A stretch of DNA of 64,000 nt from Weissella paramesenteroides ATCC 33313 (GCF_000160575.1 NZ_GG697128.1:538237-602236), one strand, 5' to 3'. Shown: positions 37,087-46,394, counted from the stretch's first letter. Made by a program: numbers and translations. The notes: generated from the sequence alone by a model not told the origin.

Positions 37087-37112
37087 AGGCACCCTTAAGG
37101 TGCCCACATTAT
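37087..37112. terminator. Hairpin after the asp23 operon
   Basis: AAAGGCACC TTAAGGTGCC-type stem (GGCACC paired with GGTGCC) lies about 105 bp past the asp23 stop. Between them the minus strand can encode a short decayed tail (SQHNGLNVVTFAIKRYF), cut by stops, that I cannot assign. The 36965-37217 gap has no other gene. Confidence 0.5.
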
Positions 37113-37217
37113 TTTAACGATCATTAAGATCATCAAAATAACGTTTGATTGCGAACGTCACAACGTTTAGACCGTTGTGCTGAGACTTGCTACTGCAACT
37201 TCAAACCGCTTGTACGT

Positions 37218-37745
37218 TTACTTGACACGATTATCGTCATCGTTCACTGCTTGAGAAGTTGTTTTTTTCACGGCATCAACGCCATCTGAAGTTTTTTCTT
37301 TGATTGTGCTACCAGCGTCTGTTACGCGATCCTGTAAGCTTGTTTGTGATGCGTCAAATTCTTTTTGTGTTTGAATATCAACTACTTCAACATTTAACTC
37401 AATTAGCGTCAAACTTGTTGTTTCTCGCACCTGTTTTGTGATTACTTCTGTTAGTTGCTTATAAATATCATGTGCGTTGTGTCCATATTCCATGATAATA
37501 TCTAAATCTACCGCAACTTGTTCTTTTCCGACCTCGACACCAATGCCATCAGTGGGGTTATCCGTATTCACAATTTTATTTTTAATGTTTGCGACAAAAC
37601 CACCGTCAACACCTAGCAATCCTGTCACGTTTTCAATTGCATAGCCCACTACTTTTTGAATCACTTTGTCATCAAATGTTAATTCACCTTTAGGTTGACG
37701 ATTCTCTGTTGCAGTATTTTGTGTAGTTGTTTTTTCTGTAGACAT
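37218..37745 (-). CDS. asp23: Asp23/Gls24-family envelope stress protein
   Basis: 175 residues with the Asp23 domain (about 20-125): GELTFDDKVIQKVVGYAIEN, GLLGVDGG, IGVEVGKEQVAVDLDIIMEY, then a hydrophilic tail. Family members are abundant cytoplasmic proteins held at the membrane by AmaP and induced by alkaline, bile or general stress. It is the last gene of the operon glsB-amaP-DUF2273-asp23. A good AAAGGA site precedes the ATG. The operon lies inside the mobile island, downstream of IS remnants. Confidence 0.93.
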   Translation of the reverse strand: MSTEKTTTQNTATENRQPKGELTFDDKVIQKVVGYAIENVTGLLGVDGGFVANIKNKIVNTDNPTDGIGVEVGKEQVAVDLDIIMEYGHNAHDIYKQLTEVITKQVRETTSLTLIELNVEVVDIQTQKEFDASQTSLQDRVTDAGSTIKEKTSDGVDAVKKTTSQAVNDDDNRVK

Positions 37746-37772
37746 AATTAAATCCTTTCTATATCTAAATAA

Positions 37773-37973
37773 TTAATTTTTACGTGTAAATATTTTAGAG
37801 ACAATTGACAAATCGACATTATACGCTTCGAGCAAGTAGCCAATCCAACCTGCTAGTAAGGTGACAACTATAATCAAAATCGTCTTCCAAAATCCTACAG
37901 TTACCAATAGAGTTGACAGAATGAAACCCGCAAGACCACCAACCCAAATATTAATTGATTTTTTGTCTTTCAT
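37773..37973 (-). CDS. DUF2273 small membrane protein
   Basis: 66 residues, two hydrophobic segments (about 8-26 and 28-47), with the DUF2273 pattern WVGGLAGFILSTLLVTVGFW and GWIGYLLEAY. Proteins of this family accompany AmaP and Asp23 in Gls24 operons and probably sit with them in the membrane. It lies 27 bp before asp23 and 17 bp after amaP on the minus strand. Confidence 0.88.
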   Translation of the reverse strand: MKDKKSINIWVGGLAGFILSTLLVTVGFWKTILIIVVTLLAGWIGYLLEAYNVDLSIVSKIFTRKN

Positions 37974-37990
37974 TATATCCGCACTCCTTT

Positions 37991-38545
37991 TTAAATCACA
38001 CGTGTGACTTTACTCTTTGAGTTTGATTTCTGATTTACTTTAATATCAACTTTAATGGGAATTCGATTTATGCCAGCGAGTAAATCATTCAAGCTTTTCG
38101 TTAAATCGTATGAAATACGAGGTAATTCTTTGACTGTCGCCTGTTTATAAACTGAATCAGCAACAATATAAAATTTTCGTTGACGACGAGTATTTTTCAC
38201 TCTCACTTTAATATTTGATAAATCTTCACCTGAGAGCTTTGTCTGAATAAACTGGTTGATACCATGATTACTCAACGCAAGCCGTCCTTCTTTGGTTTGC
38301 TTCAAAAGAATATCTGGTAATTCTACCGGCCATATCAATATGAGTAAAAACACAAGCACGGTCAGTGCCAGCAGTACAAGACCATAGTAATAAATGAAAA
38401 GATCACTCTTAAAGTCTAAATGTATATTAAACTCTGCTAAAAATTTGAAAACTTCATCAATTATTTTTGGCCATATCAACAAACAAAGCCCAACCAAATA
38501 TCCGAGGCTGAAAATACTCAGAACAATTTTTTGACTTTTCTTCAT
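37991..38545 (-). CDS. amaP: AmaP membrane anchor for Asp23
   Basis: 184 residues with two N-terminal membrane segments (about 8-27 and 51-72) and a conserved cytoplasmic domain (LSNHGINQFIQTKLSGEDLS, VRVKNTRRQRKFYIVADSVY). AmaP tethers Asp23 to the membrane in staphylococci; here the gene has the same neighbours. It is the second gene of the operon, about 24 bp after glsB. Confidence 0.9.
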   Translation of the reverse strand: MKKSQKIVLSIFSLGYLVGLCLLIWPKIIDEVFKFLAEFNIHLDFKSDLFIYYYGLVLLALTVLVFLLILIWPVELPDILLKQTKEGRLALSNHGINQFIQTKLSGEDLSNIKVRVKNTRRQRKFYIVADSVYKQATVKELPRISYDLTKSLNDLLAGINRIPIKVDIKVNQKSNSKSKVTRVI

Positions 38546-38569
38546 ATCATACCTCTCTATTACCTTATG

Positions 38570-38815
38570 CTACTGTTTTGCTCTCATACCAAGCACCATT
38601 GACACGGCTAGTACAAGAATCACAGCACCAATTATCGAAGGAATGATTGCCATTCCCGCCAAGCTAGGTCCCCATTGACCCAACAGAGCCTGGCCAATAG
38701 CCGATCCGATTAGACCAGCAATAATATTGCTAATCCACCCCATTGACTCACCACGATTTGTGATAGCACCTGCAATGGCACCAATAATGGCACCTACAAT
38801 TAATGACCAAATCAT
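38570..38815 (-). CDS. glsB: GlsB/YeaQ/YmgE-family membrane protein
   Basis: An 81-residue hydrophobic protein with the transglycosylase-associated pattern MIWSLIVGAIIGAIAGAIT, GWISNIIAGLIGSAIGQALL and a C-terminal segment. The ATG at 38815 has GGAGGAAAG upstream; a longer frame begins 33 codons earlier without such a site. The family is linked to stress in enterococci (GlsB). It heads the stress operon behind a recognisable promoter. Confidence 0.88.
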   Translation of the reverse strand: MIWSLIVGAIIGAIAGAITNRGESMGWISNIIAGLIGSAIGQALLGQWGPSLAGMAIIPSIIGAVILVLAVSMVLGMRAKQ

Positions 38816-38856
38816 AATCTTTCCTCCATTCTCTTCTCTATGAATTATGATATCAG

Positions 38857-38885
38857 TTATAACACTATACGGAAAGCATTTACAA
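38857..38885 (-). promoter_or_regulatory. Promoter of the gls24 operon
   Basis: Minus strand: TTGTAA (38880-38885), 17-base spacer, TTATAA (38857-38862), about 40 bp from the glsB start. It looks vegetative; no alternative-sigma motif is obvious. Confidence 0.55.
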
Positions 38886-38997
38886 GAATAACGCTTACCC
38901 CCTTTACAAAACAATGAAATTATGAGTTGTTTTTAAAAGATTAAAAAACAACAGCTCATCATCAATAAGTTGCTATCGTTATTATCTGTCCAATGAT

Positions 38998-39132
38998 TTA
39001 ATTATGGATTTCCTCTTCCAAACGGTCCCCAGCTTTGTCGATGCCTTTAGCTGCAAATATGGTCCCTCCAACCGCTATACCGCCTAGAATTAATGTAGAT
39101 GCTAACAATACCTTAAGTACAGTTTTTAACAT
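38998..39132 (-). CDS. Small membrane protein (44 aa)
   Basis: MLKTVLKVLLASTLILGG leads a single hydrophobic segment and then an amphipathic charged tail (AAKGIDKAGDRLEEEIHN). GGAGG lies seven bases upstream of the ATG. It sits between the stress operon and the SDR gene on the same strand and fits the many small stress-induced membrane peptides of lactobacilli. No family is assigned. Confidence 0.6.
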   Translation of the reverse strand: MLKTVLKVLLASTLILGGIAVGGTIFAAKGIDKAGDRLEEEIHN

Positions 39133-39166
39133 AGTTTTCCTCCTTTATGCCTAAAATGAAAATTTG

Positions 39167-39289
39167 TTAATCTTCTTTTGTTTTCTTCCAATTTCTGACA
39201 AAATAATAGAAACTGAACAATAATTGAGACAACGTCAAAAGCATCGACAGTTTATCCCAAAAGCCAAATTTTTTATTCATTTTATCCAT
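39167..39289 (-). CDS. Small membrane-associated protein (40 aa)
   Basis: MDKMNKKFGFWDKLSMLLTL then a short hydrophobic segment (LSQLLFSFYYFV) and a basic tail. GGAGA lies six bases before the ATG at 39289; a longer frame starting at a TTG (39349) has no clear ribosome site. Between the SDR gene and the 44-residue gene, same strand. Not recognised. Confidence 0.5.
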   Translation of the reverse strand: MDKMNKKFGFWDKLSMLLTLSQLLFSFYYFVRNWKKTKED

Positions 39290-39362
39290 CTTTTCTCCAC
39301 TTTCTCCGTTGATCCAACCAAATTTCTGATTAGTATCTTCGAAATTCAAAGGAGCTCATGAT

Positions 39363-40232
39363 TTACTTTAAGCCACCAGTAACATTGATTGACTCACCTG
39401 TTACATAGCTAGATTCATTTGAAGCTAGGAAAACATAAGCGCCTGCTAATTCTGCCGGTTGACCAGCTCTACCGATGGGTGTCGATTGGCCAAATGTTGG
39501 AATGTTCTCCGGTAACTGTCCACCAACAATCTGCAAAGGTGTCCAAATGGGACCAGGTGCCACACTATTCACGCGAATCCCTCGATTAGCCAATTGTTTA
39601 GCCAAACTCATCGTCATATTCTTGATAGCAGCTTTTGTACCTGCATAATCCACGAGAAATGACGATGGTTGTTCTGCCTGAATAGAATTCGTTGTTATGA
39701 TACTGCTGCCAGGTTGCATATGTGGTAAAGCCGCTTTAACAAGCCAAATGAGACTAAAAACATTTGTTGCATAAGTGTCGGTTATTTGTTGTGTCGACAA
39801 ATTAGCTATATCAACTTCCGCTTGTTGTTTACCAGCTACTAACGTCAAAATACTTAAATCACCAAAAAATGAAACTGCTTCATCAATCAACTTTTGGCTG
39901 AATGCTTCATTCTTTAAATCACCTGGAACTAGCTTGATTTTACGACCCAATGATTCAATAATGCCCTTAACTTCTTGTGCATCTGGTTCTTCTTCAGGAA
40001 GATAATTTAACACAATATCAGCACCTTCATGCGCATACGCTATCGCCACAGATCTGCCGATTCCTGAGTCACCACCGGTTATCAGTGCTTTCTTATGTTT
40101 CAGGCGGTCATGCCCAACGTAACTTGCTGCACCATCATCTGGTGTTGGCGACATCTTACTTTGTAATCCTGGTTCAGGTTGACTCTGTTTTGGAAAATTC
40201 TGCTTTGCATATTCTCCATTTATGTTTGTCAT
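39363..40232 (-). CDS. SDR-family oxidoreductase (YhdF/YghA-like)
   Basis: 289 residues. The classical SDR motifs are [19 protein letters not shown] (TGxxxGIG, about 48), the catalytic triad Ser-Tyr-Lys in [20 protein letters not shown] (YxxxK), and [13 protein letters not shown]. The N-terminal extension [17 protein letters not shown] is typical of the stress-linked glucose-dehydrogenase-like subgroup. ATG at 40232 has GGGAGG upstream. It heads the group of small stress genes and lies upstream of the gls24 operon on the same strand. Substrate unknown. Confidence 0.92.
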   Translation of the reverse strand: MTNINGEYAKQNFPKQSQPEPGLQSKMSPTPDDGAASYVGHDRLKHKKALITGGDSGIGRSVAIAYAHEGADIVLNYLPEEEPDAQEVKGIIESLGRKIKLVPGDLKNEAFSQKLIDEAVSFFGDLSILTLVAGKQQAEVDIANLSTQQITDTYATNVFSLIWLVKAALPHMQPGSSIITTNSIQAEQPSSFLVDYAGTKAAIKNMTMSLAKQLANRGIRVNSVAPGPIWTPLQIVGGQLPENIPTFGQSTPIGRAGQPAELAGAYVFLASNESSYVTGESINVTGGLK

Positions 40233-40412
40233 GTAATTCCTCCCTTTTTCATACAATACTCAGCACAATCTTGGCACGCACTAATAACGTGTATATTGTT
40301 TAACAAACACTTTGTTTATTATGCCTACTATATCATTAGTAGAGAGCGGTTACAAAATTTTGCCTAGATACTTGACAATGTAATTTGTTAATATCAGATG
40401 AAAACAAATCAA

Positions 40413-40456
40413 AAAAAGGAAGCGTGATGATTTAAAAATCACACTTCCTTTCTCAA
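40413..40456. terminator. Hairpin GGAAGCGTGAT/ATCACACTTCC
   Basis: An 11-bp stem with one mismatch and a 10-base loop, flanked by an A run on the left and TTTCTC on the right. Confidence 0.6.
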
Positions 40457-40478
40457 CAATATAAGAAAACATTATTGA

Positions 40479-40559
40479 TTAATTTGTTATAAAATCAGCA
40501 TTCTTTTCTCCAATTTTGATGTACTGCCCTGTATTCCAATCTTTCAAAACATATCCCAT
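40479..40559 (-). pseudogene. Unassigned 26-codon C-terminal remnant
   Basis: The minus strand reads MGYVLKDWNTGQYIKIGEKN then a stop. It is protein-like, with no start context and no recognised family. It is probably the tail of a deleted gene. Confidence 0.25.
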
Positions 40560-40649
40560 TGCTCAGAAGTCAATAAATTGGACTATTTTTAATCAGTTAC
40601 TTAGGCAACATTTGAGATACGATTTCGATTATAAAAATTGATATACCAG

Positions 40650-40695
40650 ATAATGTTATCGCCTATGGTGTGCCTTGTAAGGTGCGGACTTAAAT
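40650..40695 (+). pseudogene. Hexapeptide acetyltransferase (LacA/Maa-like) remnant
   Basis: The plus strand reads DIPDNVIAYGVPCKV, the conserved C-terminal turn of maltose/galactoside O-acetyltransferases. Everything before it is lost. It lies 300 bp upstream of the GPH sugar symporter, so a sugar locus has been eroded here. The rest of 40560-41007 has no gene that I can support. Confidence 0.45.
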
Positions 40696-41007
40696 TACAC
40701 CTGGCCTGAAAGACCATTACAAAAAGAACGTGCATTAGATTAAATTTATCAATATACTACGGCCGTGATTGAATTCACGACTTTTTTGATTAATTTTTTA
40801 GTCGATAATTCCGGATTTAACAAAGACACAGGGATATTTATGCTGTTTACCAGTTCATAAAATGGTTGCAGGAAAAGTTACATCTTTTATTAATAGGGAT
40901 TCGTGTATTGTGGGATTGGTATCAATACTTACAATACTATTCAAATTATATTATACTTCTAATGTGTAAGGGGTTCAAAATGATGAAATGGAAAGGTGAA
41001 TTTTCGA

Positions 41008-42471
41008 ATGAAAAGAATTTATAGGGAAAGAAAGGTCACACTCGGAACAGCCTTAGGCTTTGGAGTGACTGATCTGCTGGGCGGAAGTGCGTATGCGATT
41101 GTTTCCGCCTGGTTACTATTTTTCTTCACTCAATATACGGACATCTCTGCCACTCAAGGGGCAAGCATTCTTGTAATTGCAAAGATTTTCGATGCTTTTT
41201 TTAGTGTTTTTGTGGGATACTTGAGTGATAATCTGTTCAAATTTAAGCTAGGGCGTAGGTTCGGCAGACGTCATTTACTAATGCTAATTGGCATACCATT
41301 GGTCTTAGAATATATGCTCATATGGCAACCAGGGCATGGTTACGTCTACTATCTAGTTACTTACATATTTTTTGAACTTATCGTTTCTTTAGTCTTGATA
41401 CCATGGGAAACTCTTCCGACTGAGATGACCAATAATTATTCCAGAAGAAGTCTGTTATCGACAGTTCGTTTAATTATTTCAGAACTGGCAACATTTCTAG
41501 CTATGTTAATACCACGAGAATTATTCAAGATATTTGGTGATAACAGTTCGATGCCATTCGTAGTCAACAGTATTATCTTTAGTATCATTTTCTCTATTGC
41601 TATCTTCATCTCGTGGTTAACCACTTGGGAGGATCGACCTCACGAAATGGTTAACAAGGAGAAGCAAACTTTGCGCCTGCGAGGATTAATGCAAGAATAC
41701 CTGGAAACCCTGAAAATTAAGACATTTAGGCAACACCTCATGATCTACATTGCTTCATACGGATCTATGGATATTTGGAATGCAGTATTTGTCTACTTCA
41801 TTACTATAGATCTTGGGCTGAGAACAACAGTAGCTGCCGAAATTCAAGCCATTAACGTCATTTCGATTCCTATGACTGCAATTCTAGGTTATTTGATTGT
41901 TCGAAAGGGTCCTAACTGGATTTATCACTTTTCCTATTCTCTCATAGTCTTGTCTTCTGTGGGGTGGTTGTTAATATGGTTATATAAGCCTAGTCACATT
42001 GTCATGTATCTAATTGGTGTGGGCATTATTTATCAATTAGGTCGTGCTGGCATGGTCTATACCCCTTGGAATATTTTCTCCTTCATTCCTGATATTGACG
42101 AGGTCTTGAATGGACACAAAAGAGCGGGATCTTTCACATCTGTGATGACATTCATTCGCAAGTCGACCTCTTCGATAGGAACGTTTTTAGTCGGATTCAT
42201 TTTGGACCAAGCTGGTTATGTTAATAGAACTAGTTCACAACCAAACACTGTTCATATAGCAATTGCTTTTATTTTGATCGGTGGTGTAACGTTGTTCATC
42301 GCTCTTGCTTGGTACTTTGTGGGAAAGTTCAAATTTACTTTCCAGGCTGATGTGCAAGTCCAGAAAGAGATCACACGAATTCACGAGGGACACCTGCCTG
42401 AAGATGTCGATGGTGCTACCAAGACGTTGATCGAAACATTAAGTGGACAGAGTTATCCCAAAGCGAGGTGA
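41008..42471 (+). CDS. GPH-family (MFS) sugar:cation symporter
   Basis: 487 residues from the ATG at 41008 (AAAGGTG nine bases upstream), 12 predicted membrane segments. Family motifs: GFGVTDLLGGSAYAIVSAWL at the N-terminus, the loop-2 motif KLGRRFGRRH, PWETLPTEMT, and the GHKRAGSFTSVMTFIRKS segment in loop 10-11. The family carries melibiose, lactose, xylosides or glucuronides with Na+ or H+. There is no fused IIA domain. Substrate unknown; no glycosidase remains next to it. Confidence 0.9.
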   Translation: MKRIYRERKVTLGTALGFGVTDLLGGSAYAIVSAWLLFFFTQYTDISATQGASILVIAKIFDAFFSVFVGYLSDNLFKFKLGRRFGRRHLLMLIGIPLVLEYMLIWQPGHGYVYYLVTYIFFELIVSLVLIPWETLPTEMTNNYSRRSLLSTVRLIISELATFLAMLIPRELFKIFGDNSSMPFVVNSIIFSIIFSIAIFISWLTTWEDRPHEMVNKEKQTLRLRGLMQEYLETLKIKTFRQHLMIYIASYGSMDIWNAVFVYFITIDLGLRTTVAAEIQAINVISIPMTAILGYLIVRKGPNWIYHFSYSLIVLSSVGWLLIWLYKPSHIVMYLIGVGIIYQLGRAGMVYTPWNIFSFIPDIDEVLNGHKRAGSFTSVMTFIRKSTSSIGTFLVGFILDQAGYVNRTSSQPNTVHIAIAFILIGGVTLFIALAWYFVGKFKFTFQADVQVQKEITRIHEGHLPEDVDGATKTLIETLSGQSYPKAR

Positions 42472-42599
42472 CATGCACAACAATGAATCTACTGCATAGA
42501 ATGTTCTAAGAACGCTCAAGCATACAGAATGCTCTTATGATAAGATTCTGGACTAGTTTTTCTAGTTTGGTAAAATATCATCATAGGAGCATTTTTATT

Positions 42600-42860
42600 A
42601 TGGTTACACGTTATGAAGAGGACTTTAAAAAGTCTATCGTTGAAATGGTTAAAGCAGGCCGTCGGACCAATGAACTAGCGAAGGAATACGGGCCGTCAGC
42701 TGATTCGATTCGAAATTGGGTTAAAAAGTACGCGCCCGTAAACGTTAATGGCGAGTTAGTTTCAGCCGATGAGCTCAAAAAATTGCGTAAAGAACTCGCA
42801 ATCTTAAAAGAGGAAAATGAAATTTTAAAACGAGCGTCGGTGTTGCTGGCAAAACATTAG
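42600..42860 (+). CDS. IS3-family transposase OrfA, element 3
   Basis: 86 residues with HTH (YEEDFKKSIVEMVKAGRRTN, ELAKEYGPSADSIRNWVKKY) and a coiled coil (ELKKLRKELAILKEENEILK). AGGAGCA lies twelve bases before the ATG, as in element 1. The frame is complete. Confidence 0.9.
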   Translation: MVTRYEEDFKKSIVEMVKAGRRTNELAKEYGPSADSIRNWVKKYAPVNVNGELVSADELKKLRKELAILKEENEILKRASVLLAKH

Positions 42861-42862
42861 TT

Positions 42863-43694
42863 TTGTGCGGTAGAAGTGTTGTTTTGCCAATTATCGACAA
42901 GAATTTGGCACAGGGACACCGCATCACACGCGTTTTGAGTGCTTTAAAAATTCCAACGTCCACTTACTCTGACTGGCTTCATTGGGAGCCAAGCACACAA
43001 GAAATACAACACAATAATCTGCGAAGTGCCGTTGAATCAATTTACACGGCCAATAAAGGCATCTATGGGTATCGACGAATTGCGAAAACCATGCGAGACC
43101 TATTCAAACTGGCAATTAGTGACCGCTTTGTATGGCAGTTGATGAGTGAAGCCGGCATAAAATCTCGTGTGCAAAGGCGATATAACAAGCCCACAACGGT
43201 CAATGACAAAGATCAGATGCCAAATCTCATCGGCAATCTGGATTACCTAAGCGGCGTGCTTACAACTGACATTACGTATATCCAATTGACCGATAAGGCC
43301 TGGGTCTACATGGCCAGTGCGTATGATCCAGAAAACCGTAAGGTTCTGTCATATCAAATCGCATACACAATGACAGCCCAACTGGCCACCTCAGTAATCA
43401 TTAAGGCGTTACGACGTGGTGAAAGACCACTGTATGTGCATAGCAATATGGGAAGCCAATACACCAGCGAATTGGTTGAAAACACACTGGAGGCCTTTGG
43501 TATTAGGCACTCTTATTCCCGTAAAGGACACCCTTACGATAATGCCCGCATCGAAAGCTTCCACTCGTTACTCAAACTGGAACTGATCTATCAACGGAAA
43601 TTTGAGAGCATAAACGATGTGCAAGCTGCTGTTGGCTGTGGTACACCAACTGGTACAATAACACCCGTATATCACTTCGTGATGCCGCCTAGAC
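42863..43694 (+). pseudogene. IS3-family transposase OrfB, element 3, frameshifted and with Asp-to-Asn in the active site
   Basis: The DDE core shows TTDITYIQL (first Asp), then YVHSNMGSQYTS where the second catalytic Asp is Asn, then HPYDNARIESFHSLLKLELI (Glu). Near 43625 the frame shifts: the expected ending NWYNNTRISLRDAA is found in another frame up to a TAG at about 43692. Two independent lesions make it inactive. Confidence 0.88.
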
Positions 43695-43719
43695 CAATTT
43701 CTAGATGACATAAACACGA

Positions 43720-44005
43720 TTATCGGCACTAGCCGGTACGACGCCGTTTACAAGCCGTCACTTGTGAATTTCAAAAATTCGCCTTGTGAAGGCTTATTTA
43801 TTGCACGATACAACTTGTGAAATCCGGCTGGTTCACAATTTATACCACCTATTTTCTCTCACCGGCAGGGCTCGGCCCTGTTCCACCTACAAAAACACCC
43901 AGAAATCACGCCGTTTTAAGGTGAAATTCGGGTTTTGAAAAATTTTCGGAGTCCGGCAACTCTCGGTGCCGAAAAAACCTGTCCATAATCTTGACATCAG
44001 CGCCG
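43720..44005. repeat. 286-bp IS tail, copy 2
   Basis: Nearly identical to 27207-27492. It includes the IS right inverted repeat and about nine bases beyond it (TCAGCGCCG) that are also shared. Confidence 0.85.
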
Positions 44006-44259
44006 GGTTTTAAATATAAAGTATCCGCTTTACCTGTCTTTTTTTCATGAATAAATGATGTATTTTTAACAGAGCCATCTGGATTATAGATATCGTATTT
44101 CTTTAACGTCATCACATCACTCACCCGCAGTAGAGTGGCTTTGCCAACTTGAAAGATGGTGTAGTTACGCCGACCCGCCCGAAAACTATCTAATAAGGTG
44201 TCTTGCACCATCTTTAAGACGTTGGAATCTTTGATGGGTAGGACAATTTGTTGCACCAT
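44006..44259 (-). pseudogene. Plasmid-type tyrosine recombinase, N-terminal half
   Basis: The minus strand starts MVQQIVLPIKDSNVLKMVQD and includes FQVGKATLLRVSDVMTLK (first catalytic Arg region) and the beta-hairpin with KKTGKADTLYL. It is cut by the end of IS element 3 at 44005. An AAAGG site precedes the ATG at 44259. A C-terminal half of the same kind of protein is at 31667-31954. Confidence 0.75.
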
Positions 44260-44433
44260 AATATTTTTACCTTTCTGGTTCCCATTATTATTTGATTTAA
44301 TCATATCTTAGCATTCATCATAAGAATTCATACATTTGATTATCTCGGATTATGATTTAGAAATAAAGCAGTCCGGACTTCCCATATACATTTTCCCGTA
44401 ATCAGGTTACTTCTTAAAAAATACGTAGCTATA

Positions 44434-44472
44434 AAAAAGACTTGATGAAATATAATCATCAAGTCTTTTTCA
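44434..44472 (-). terminator. Terminator after ohyA
   Basis: AAAAAGACTTGATGA and TCATCAAGTCTTTTTT form a perfect 14-bp stem with a short loop, about 95 bp past the ohyA stop. The rest of 44260-44567 holds no gene. Confidence 0.85.
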
Positions 44473-44567
44473 AAAATGAAAAGCTTATTACATATCGAAA
44501 TATGTCGCATTATAATAATTTGCAACAGTTTTTGATAATTCAGAGAGTTTTAACAGCTATCAATGTT

Positions 44568-46331
44568 TTATAGTAATTTACTCTCGGTAAGTAGCTCTTC
44601 GATAAACGTTCCCTTTATCTTATTTTTTAGAGCTACTTTAGCTAATTTAGGGATCCCTAAATTAGCCTCATCAATGGTTTTTTTATCTCCCATATAGTAG
44701 ATGGCTTTAAGTAGTTCTCGAATATCATAAATGGATCCATAAACTTCAGGAACAGCTCGTTCAACTTCAAGCAAAGTATAGACAGATTCCATGGCTGTCC
44801 TAATGGAATATTCGGTAGTAAACACGGTGTCATTACTAGGTGACTCTGCAAAATTACCAATAAAGGCTAAATTAACAGACCCTTTAGGAACAATATCTGG
44901 CCTATCACCCGCAACGCGGGGCATAAAGTATGATGTAATAAATGGCATAAATACTGGAACGGTATTTATATTGTTTTGGTTAGACAATTGTTTGATTTTT
45001 GTCTCAGGGACACCAAGGTGATAAAGGAGTTCTTGAGTAATTTCTTCACCAGAACTTTCTACAATAGTCTTATCAACAAAATTTCCTTTGGTATCTGAAT
45101 ATAGTCCATATATCCATACAGTTGTTTCATTTTCTTTTTGTTCTTTGAAATGTGGCTGCCTATGAATAGCAAAACTCATCAACCAGTTCGAATCGGTTAT
45201 GGTAATGATTCCACCAGTATTAATTTTGTGATCATGTAAATCACGATTGGTGAGACGTTCAATGTAAGGTTCAATTTCTGGTGATTTTATAGTGGCTGTC
45301 GCTGATACGAACCAACTTTTTTCAGGTAGGTTATCATAGAATACTTCTGGATGACCGAAATCACTAGATTGTTCTGCCAGATTCTTCCATAGTGACCAAC
45401 TACCACCCAACTCTTTTGATATAGGAGCGGGTTTATCATGGCTTCCGTATGTTGAACTTTCTGTAATAGAACCATTTGTAACGAATACAAGATCATCACG
45501 TGATAGGCTAACATCATCACCATCCTGGATCACGAGTTTTTTGGCAATTTTTTCGTCATTTTCGAAATCTACCACAACATTATTAACTTGTGTATCATAG
45601 ATGAATTCGACATTGTATGACTCTAAATACTTTATAATGGGTAGAACCATAGAGTCATATTGATTGTACTTATTGAACTTCAGGGCACTAAAATCAGGTA
45701 ATCCATCAATATGATGAATAAATCGCATCGTGTATCGACGCATCTCAACTGCAGAATGCCACTTTTCAAAAGCAAACATAGTTGCCCAGTACATCCAAAA
45801 GTTACTTTCAAAGAACTCATTTGAGAAGAATTCCTCAATAGTCGTCTTACCCAATTTTGACTCAGGAGTTAAAACTAAATCTATTAATTCTTTAGATTTT
45901 TCATCCAAAGTATACAGGCCATCAGTTGGTACGCGCTGTCCACGATTATAAATTAGGCGAGTATTAGATGAATTTGGATCATCTTTATCTAGCCAATAAA
46001 ATTCATCTAAGTAAGAGGCGTCTTCAATTTCTAAAGAAGGAATTGATCGATACATGTCCCACATAGTTTCAAAATGATTTTCCATTTCTCGACCACCACG
46101 TGTCACAAAGCCGATATTGGCACGCTTTTCTCCATCTAACGATCCACCCGGAGTAGGCAATTCCTCATATATATGAATTTTTTCCCCGGACATTTGTCCA
46201 TCGCGCACCAAGAAAACAGCGGTCGCCAATCCGGCCAGCCCTCCTCCAATAATATACGCTGATTTTTGATCCACATTTTTGGACTTTCTTGGACGTGCAA
46301 AAGCTTCATAATTTCCGTTAGAATATCGCAT
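44568..46331 (-). CDS. ohyA: Oleate hydratase (FAD-dependent, MCRA family)
   Basis: The enzyme adds water to the cis-9 double bond of oleate or linoleate to give 10-hydroxy fatty acids, often as detoxification of free fatty acids. The 587-residue length is standard. It has the dinucleotide motif AYIIGGGLAGLATAVFLVRD (about 26), the lid region GGREMENHFETMWDMY with the acidic catalytic residue (Glu in the GGREME-type loop), WATMFAFEKWHSAVEMRRY, and C-terminal LAFIGNFAESPSNDTVFTTE. It lies 63 bp after a 3-hydroxyacyl-CoA dehydrogenase gene on the same strand and ends in a terminator. Confidence 0.96.
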   Translation of the reverse strand: MRYSNGNYEAFARPRKSKNVDQKSAYIIGGGLAGLATAVFLVRDGQMSGEKIHIYEELPTPGGSLDGEKRANIGFVTRGGREMENHFETMWDMYRSIPSLEIEDASYLDEFYWLDKDDPNSSNTRLIYNRGQRVPTDGLYTLDEKSKELIDLVLTPESKLGKTTIEEFFSNEFFESNFWMYWATMFAFEKWHSAVEMRRYTMRFIHHIDGLPDFSALKFNKYNQYDSMVLPIIKYLESYNVEFIYDTQVNNVVVDFENDEKIAKKLVIQDGDDVSLSRDDLVFVTNGSITESSTYGSHDKPAPISKELGGSWSLWKNLAEQSSDFGHPEVFYDNLPEKSWFVSATATIKSPEIEPYIERLTNRDLHDHKINTGGIITITDSNWLMSFAIHRQPHFKEQKENETTVWIYGLYSDTKGNFVDKTIVESSGEEITQELLYHLGVPETKIKQLSNQNNINTVPVFMPFITSYFMPRVAGDRPDIVPKGSVNLAFIGNFAESPSNDTVFTTEYSIRTAMESVYTLLEVERAVPEVYGSIYDIRELLKAIYYMGDKKTIDEANLGIPKLAKVALKNKIKGTFIEELLTESKLL

Positions 46332-46394
46332 AATGGTCTCCTTTTACTACGCTTTATGTTGATATACGCTATTTAAAAAACGCTAATGTCATTC

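Larger units (their letters stand above)
42538..43996 (+). mobile_element. IS3-family insertion sequence, element 3
   Basis: 1459 bp. Left end TGATAAGATTCTGGACTAG (42538) and inverted right end TGTCAAGATTATGGACAGG (ending 43996) agree at most positions. Contains orfA and a damaged orfB. The last 277 bp are shared with element 1. The right end interrupts a plasmid recombinase gene (44006-44259). Confidence 0.85.

Noticed and set aside
37113..37217. Short gene downstream of asp23 (SQHNGLNVVTFAIKRYF)
   Set aside because: Only about 28 codons are open between stops, and there is no start or ribosome site. It may be a remnant of an unknown gene.
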